Assembly (NCBI GenBank): GCA_021775515.1
Contig: JAJFHR010000433.1
Location: forward strand, 1 to 17,582
Direction: 5' to 3'
DNA length: 17,582 nucleotides
Source of the DNA: Hyphomicrobiales bacterium
Lineage (GTDB): Bacteria; Pseudomonadota; Alphaproteobacteria; Rhizobiales; JAJFHR01
Shown: positions 15,658 through 17,582 of the stretch, one piece after another
How positions within the stretch are numbered: position 1 is the first letter of the stretch
Layout of the letters: every line of letters starts with the position of its first letter
Program-made: the position numbers and the translations under genes
Notes under the pieces: generated by a model
Databases searched by the model: none
Told to the model about the DNA's origin: nothing
What the model saw: the letters and a program-made list of their open reading frames with translations, nothing else

Positions 15658-15860
15658 GTGTCGCAATCAGCCAACAACGCGCCGCGAAACCGTTTGACCG
15701 GACTTTGCAGCGCGCGTATGGTCCAAATTCTTGACGGTGCCCCTTGAGGGGATGGAAACGACTTTGGTGCGATTGACCCAATCAGGGGATCAACTCCAAA
15801 GCTGTCAGATAGATTGCCGACCGTGTTGTTGCGGTGTGTGATCGTCTTTTTTCTTCCCAT
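15651..15860 (-). CDS. Possible small hypothetical protein, 69 residues
   Basis: This is an open frame on the minus strand in an otherwise gene-free 381-bp gap. In its favour, AAGGA lies 6 bases before the ATG and the product opens with basic GRKKTITHR. It is also arranged divergently from cbiX across a 140-bp region with several dyads. The product is basic, has no membrane segment or signal peptide, and ends CDTC. I recognise no family. Against it, a 69-codon frame can arise by chance. It may be a real small gene, a remnant or noise. Confidence 0.3.
   Translation of the reverse strand: MGRKKTITHRNNTVGNLSDSFGVDPLIGSIAPKSFPSPQGAPSRIWTIRALQSPVKRFRGALLADCDTC
15740..15751. repeat. Short GC hairpin inside the cobO-cbiX spacer
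   Basis: CCCC at 15740-15743 and GGGG at 15748-15751 flank TTGA. It lies within the possible small minus-strand ORF. The stem is only 4 bp, so significance is doubtful. Confidence 0.2.
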
Positions 15861-15891
15861 CGTGCATCCTTAATCAGCCTGGAGCTTTCAT

Positions 15892-15910
15892 GTTTTGATG
15901 GTTTCAAAAC
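15892..15910. promoter_or_regulatory. Dyad GTTTTGA/TCAAAAC in the cbiX upstream region
   Basis: GTTTTGA at 15892-15898 and TCAAAAC at 15904-15910 are perfect complements around a 5-bp centre. It lies between the start of the small minus-strand ORF and cbiX. It suits either an operator or a small RNA hairpin. Confidence 0.35.
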
Positions 15911-15934
15911 CGCGCTCTGGCTTTTTGTTTGGTT

Positions 15935-15976
15935 GTGTCATTTATCCGATAACCGGTACCCGCTTATTGGTGACAC
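15935..15976. promoter_or_regulatory. Nested dyads just upstream of cbiX
   Basis: GTGTCA (15935-15940) and TGACAC (15971-15976) form an outer inverted repeat. Inside lies the palindrome TTATC-C-GATAA (15942-15952). It ends 24 bp before the cbiX ATG. The symmetry and place suggest a regulator-binding region for cbiX. The regulator is unknown. Confidence 0.35.
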
Positions 15977-16000
15977 GCTTTAGAAGATGGGAAAGATATC

Positions 16001-17026
16001 ATGCCGGAAAAAATTGGAATTATGGTTTGCGGCCATGGTAGTCGCGATGAAGGCGCTGTGCGCGAATTTGCTCAGGTCGCCGAGGGGCTCAAGGCTGAGT
16101 TTCCGCAACATCCGGTTGATTATGGTTATCTGGAATTCGCCACGCCGATCATCCGCACAGGACTGGATAACCTTAGGGCACAGGGCGTAAGCCGAATCCT
16201 TGCCGTCCCCGGCATGCTGTTTGCCGCGGGCCATGCAAAAAATGATATTCCCTCGGTTCTTAACACCTACGCGGCCAACCATCAGGATGTGGTGATAGAT
16301 TATGGCCGCGAGCTGGGCATCGATGTGAAGATGATCCAGGCGGCCGGTGAAAGAATTCGTGAAGCGATTGCTGAGGCGGGCGATGATGTGCCGTTGTCAA
16401 AAACCCTGCTGATGGTGGTGGGCCGGGGGGCGTCTGATCCTGATGCCAATTCCAATGTGGCCAAAGTCATGCGCATGTTGTGGGAAGGGTTGGGTTTTGG
16501 CTGGGGTGAAACCTGTTATTCAGGCGTAACCTTTCCGCTGGTTGAGCCCGGTTTGGAACATGCGGCAAAGCTTGGTTACGAGCGGATTGTTGTTTTCCCT
16601 TATTTTCTCTTTACCGGAATTCTGGTGCAGAGAATTTATGATTACACCGACAAGGTTGCCGCGCACCATCCCGATATCGAGTTTATCAAGGCCGGTTATC
16701 TTAATGATCACCCCCGGGTTTTGGAGGTGTTTAAAGCCCGGGTTGAGGAAATTTTGACCGGCGACAACAACATGAACTGCCAGATGTGCAAATATCGTGA
16801 GCAGGTATTGGGTTTTGAAGCCGAAGTCGGATTGCCGCAGGAAAGTCATCACCACCATGTCGAAGGCATCAACGATGCCGGTAACGGCCATTCTCATGGA
16901 CACAGCCACGACCACAGCCACGATCATGATCATAGCCATTCTCATGATCACAGTCATGATCATCACCATCATCCTTACCCGCATGCTGATCATCCTTTGG
17001 GACCGAAGAGTATGAAAGAGAGTTGA
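16001..17026 (+). CDS. cbiX: CbiX-type sirohydrochlorin cobaltochelatase with MxCxxC motif and His-rich tail
   Basis: This 341-residue protein has two CbiX-like halves. The first (about 5-125) keeps both catalytic histidines, H12 in CGHGSRD and H78 in AAGHAKNDIP. The second (about 133-250) has GRGASDPDAN and FTGILVQRI where functional domains carry His, so it is probably structural. After it come MNCQMC at 258-263, an MxCxxC motif, and then a tail with 22 His between 283 and 331. In Bacillus megaterium CbiX an MxCxxC motif binds an Fe-S centre and the His-rich part is a presumed metal store. The family inserts Co2+ into sirohydrochlorin. It lies between cobO and cobH, beside the late chelatase CobN, so its exact role here is open; Ni or Fe insertion is possible. 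Confidence 0.9.
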   Translation: MPEKIGIMVCGHGSRDEGAVREFAQVAEGLKAEFPQHPVDYGYLEFATPIIRTGLDNLRAQGVSRILAVPGMLFAAGHAKNDIPSVLNTYAANHQDVVIDYGRELGIDVKMIQAAGERIREAIAEAGDDVPLSKTLLMVVGRGASDPDANSNVAKVMRMLWEGLGFGWGETCYSGVTFPLVEPGLEHAAKLGYERIVVFPYFLFTGILVQRIYDYTDKVAAHHPDIEFIKAGYLNDHPRVLEVFKARVEEILTGDNNMNCQMCKYREQVLGFEAEVGLPQESHHHHVEGINDAGNGHSHGHSHDHSHDHDHSHSHDHSHDHHHHPYPHADHPLGPKSMKES

Positions 17027-17051
17027 TTGGGCTGGCGGGAAAATGTGAACA

Positions 17052-17582
17052 ATGTCACTGAGTTATTTAAAAAATCCCGATGCTATTTACCGGGAGTCGT
17101 TCGAGACTATCGGCGAGGAAGTGGATTTTTCGCCGCTGCCGCAAAATTTGATCCCGGTTGCGACACGACTAATACATGCCTGCGGCATGACCGACATTAT
17201 CGATGATCTTGCCTATAGTGACGATGTTGCCGATGCAGCGCAAGGTGCTCTGAAAAATGGCGCGCCGGTATTGGTGGATTGTGAAATGGTCAAAGCAGGG
17301 ATAATTACCAAGAACCTGCCCCGGGGCAATGAGGTTATTTGCACGCTTAACCAGGAAGATGTCCCCGAGCTGGCCAAACTTTTGAATACGACCCGCTCAG
17401 CTGCCGCGGTCGATTTGTGGACACCTCATCTGCGCGGGGCCATTGTTGTGATTGGTAATGCGCCAACCGCCTTGTTCAGACTTCTTGAAAGGCTGGACGA
17501 GGATGCCCCAAGGCCAGCAGCCGTTTTAGGCTTCCCCGTGGGATTTGTCGGGGCGGCTGAATCTAAATCCGCACTGGCAGCA
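17052..17582 (+). CDS. cobH: Precorrin-8X methylmutase, N-terminal 177 residues (cut by right edge)
   Basis: The frame runs from the ATG at 17052 to the window end without a stop. CobH moves a methyl group from C-11 to C-12 to form hydrogenobyrinic acid. Visible family features are IYRESFETI near 12-20, the catalytic His at 42 in RLIHACGMTDII, PVLVDCEMVKAGI in the middle, and GFPVGFVGAAESK near the end of the visible part, as in the Pseudomonas denitrificans enzyme. About 30 residues are missing compared with the usual length of roughly 210. It starts 25 bp after cbiX. The Shine-Dalgarno is weak (GGCGGGAAA). The anaerobic CbiC equivalent is a close homologue; CobN and CobW favour the aerobic name. 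Confidence 0.93.
   Translation, partial: MSLSYLKNPDAIYRESFETIGEEVDFSPLPQNLIPVATRLIHACGMTDIIDDLAYSDDVADAAQGALKNGAPVLVDCEMVKAGIITKNLPRGNEVICTLNQEDVPELAKLLNTTRSAAAVDLWTPHLRGAIVVIGNAPTALFRLLERLDEDAPRPAAVLGFPVGFVGAAESKSALAA

Noticed and set aside
15620..16000. A second cobalamin riboswitch before cbiX
   Set aside because: I looked on both strands for the B12 box and the CCGCAACTG-type core and found neither.
16875..16970. A tandem DNA repeat or CRISPR-like array in the CA/CAT-rich stretch
   Set aside because: The repetition is explained by His-Ser and His-Asp codons of the CbiX tail. There are no spacers or fixed repeat units.
16520..16993. A 157-codon Met/Val-rich open frame opposite cbiX
   Set aside because: It is the antisense reading of the His codon repeats (CAT/CAC read as ATG/GTG) and has no independent support.

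Overview
The window reads as a piece of an alphaproteobacterial chromosome. The evidence is an oxygen-dependent-type cobalamin gene set (cobQ, cobP, cobW, cobN, cobO, cobH) with the CbtBA cobalt transporter behind a B12 riboswitch. A HisM/GlnQ-type amino acid ABC transporter and a Tat-exported metallo-beta-lactamase-fold hydrolase are also present. I would not assign it below class level from sequence alone. Gene density is high, and I see no transposase, phage gene, CRISPR array, tRNA or rRNA.

Left block (1-3745, minus strand): a polar amino acid ABC importer in the order binding protein, permease, permease, ATPase, followed by the start of an M20 peptidase that runs off the left edge. A perfect 11-bp stem-loop lies between the binding-protein gene and the first permease. 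It argues against the longest possible start of that permease.

Middle block (3746-6863, plus strand): a 337-bp divergent region with an 18-bp palindrome leads into a D-amino-acid aminotransferase gene. A Tat-exported MBL-fold hydrolase closed by a clear intrinsic terminator comes next. An NAD(P)H-dependent FMN reductase with a TTG start then sits 17 bp before cobQ.

Cobalamin and cobalt block (6881-17582, plus strand): cobQ, then a complete adenosylcobalamin riboswitch (8397-8587), then the tightly packed set cbtB-cbtA-cobP-cobW-cobN-cobO with gaps of 27 bp or less or overlaps. After a 381-bp gap come cbiX and the start of cobH, which runs off the right edge. That gap contains several dyads and a possible 69-aa divergent gene. 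Together the genes describe cobalt import (CbtBA), probable metal handling (CobW), cobalt insertion by a late chelatase (CobN) and possibly an early one (CbiX), corrinoid adenosylation (CobO), amidation (CobQ), nucleotide-loop activation (CobP) and ring rearrangement (CobH). CobS and CobT, which CobN needs, are not in the window.

The points most worth a second look are: the FMN reductase apparently cotranscribed with cobQ; the CbiX with an MxCxxC motif, a 22-histidine tail and a second domain lacking the catalytic histidines, beside CobN; the divergent small ORF and dyad cluster ahead of cbiX; and the transporter/M20/D-aminotransferase neighbourhood.
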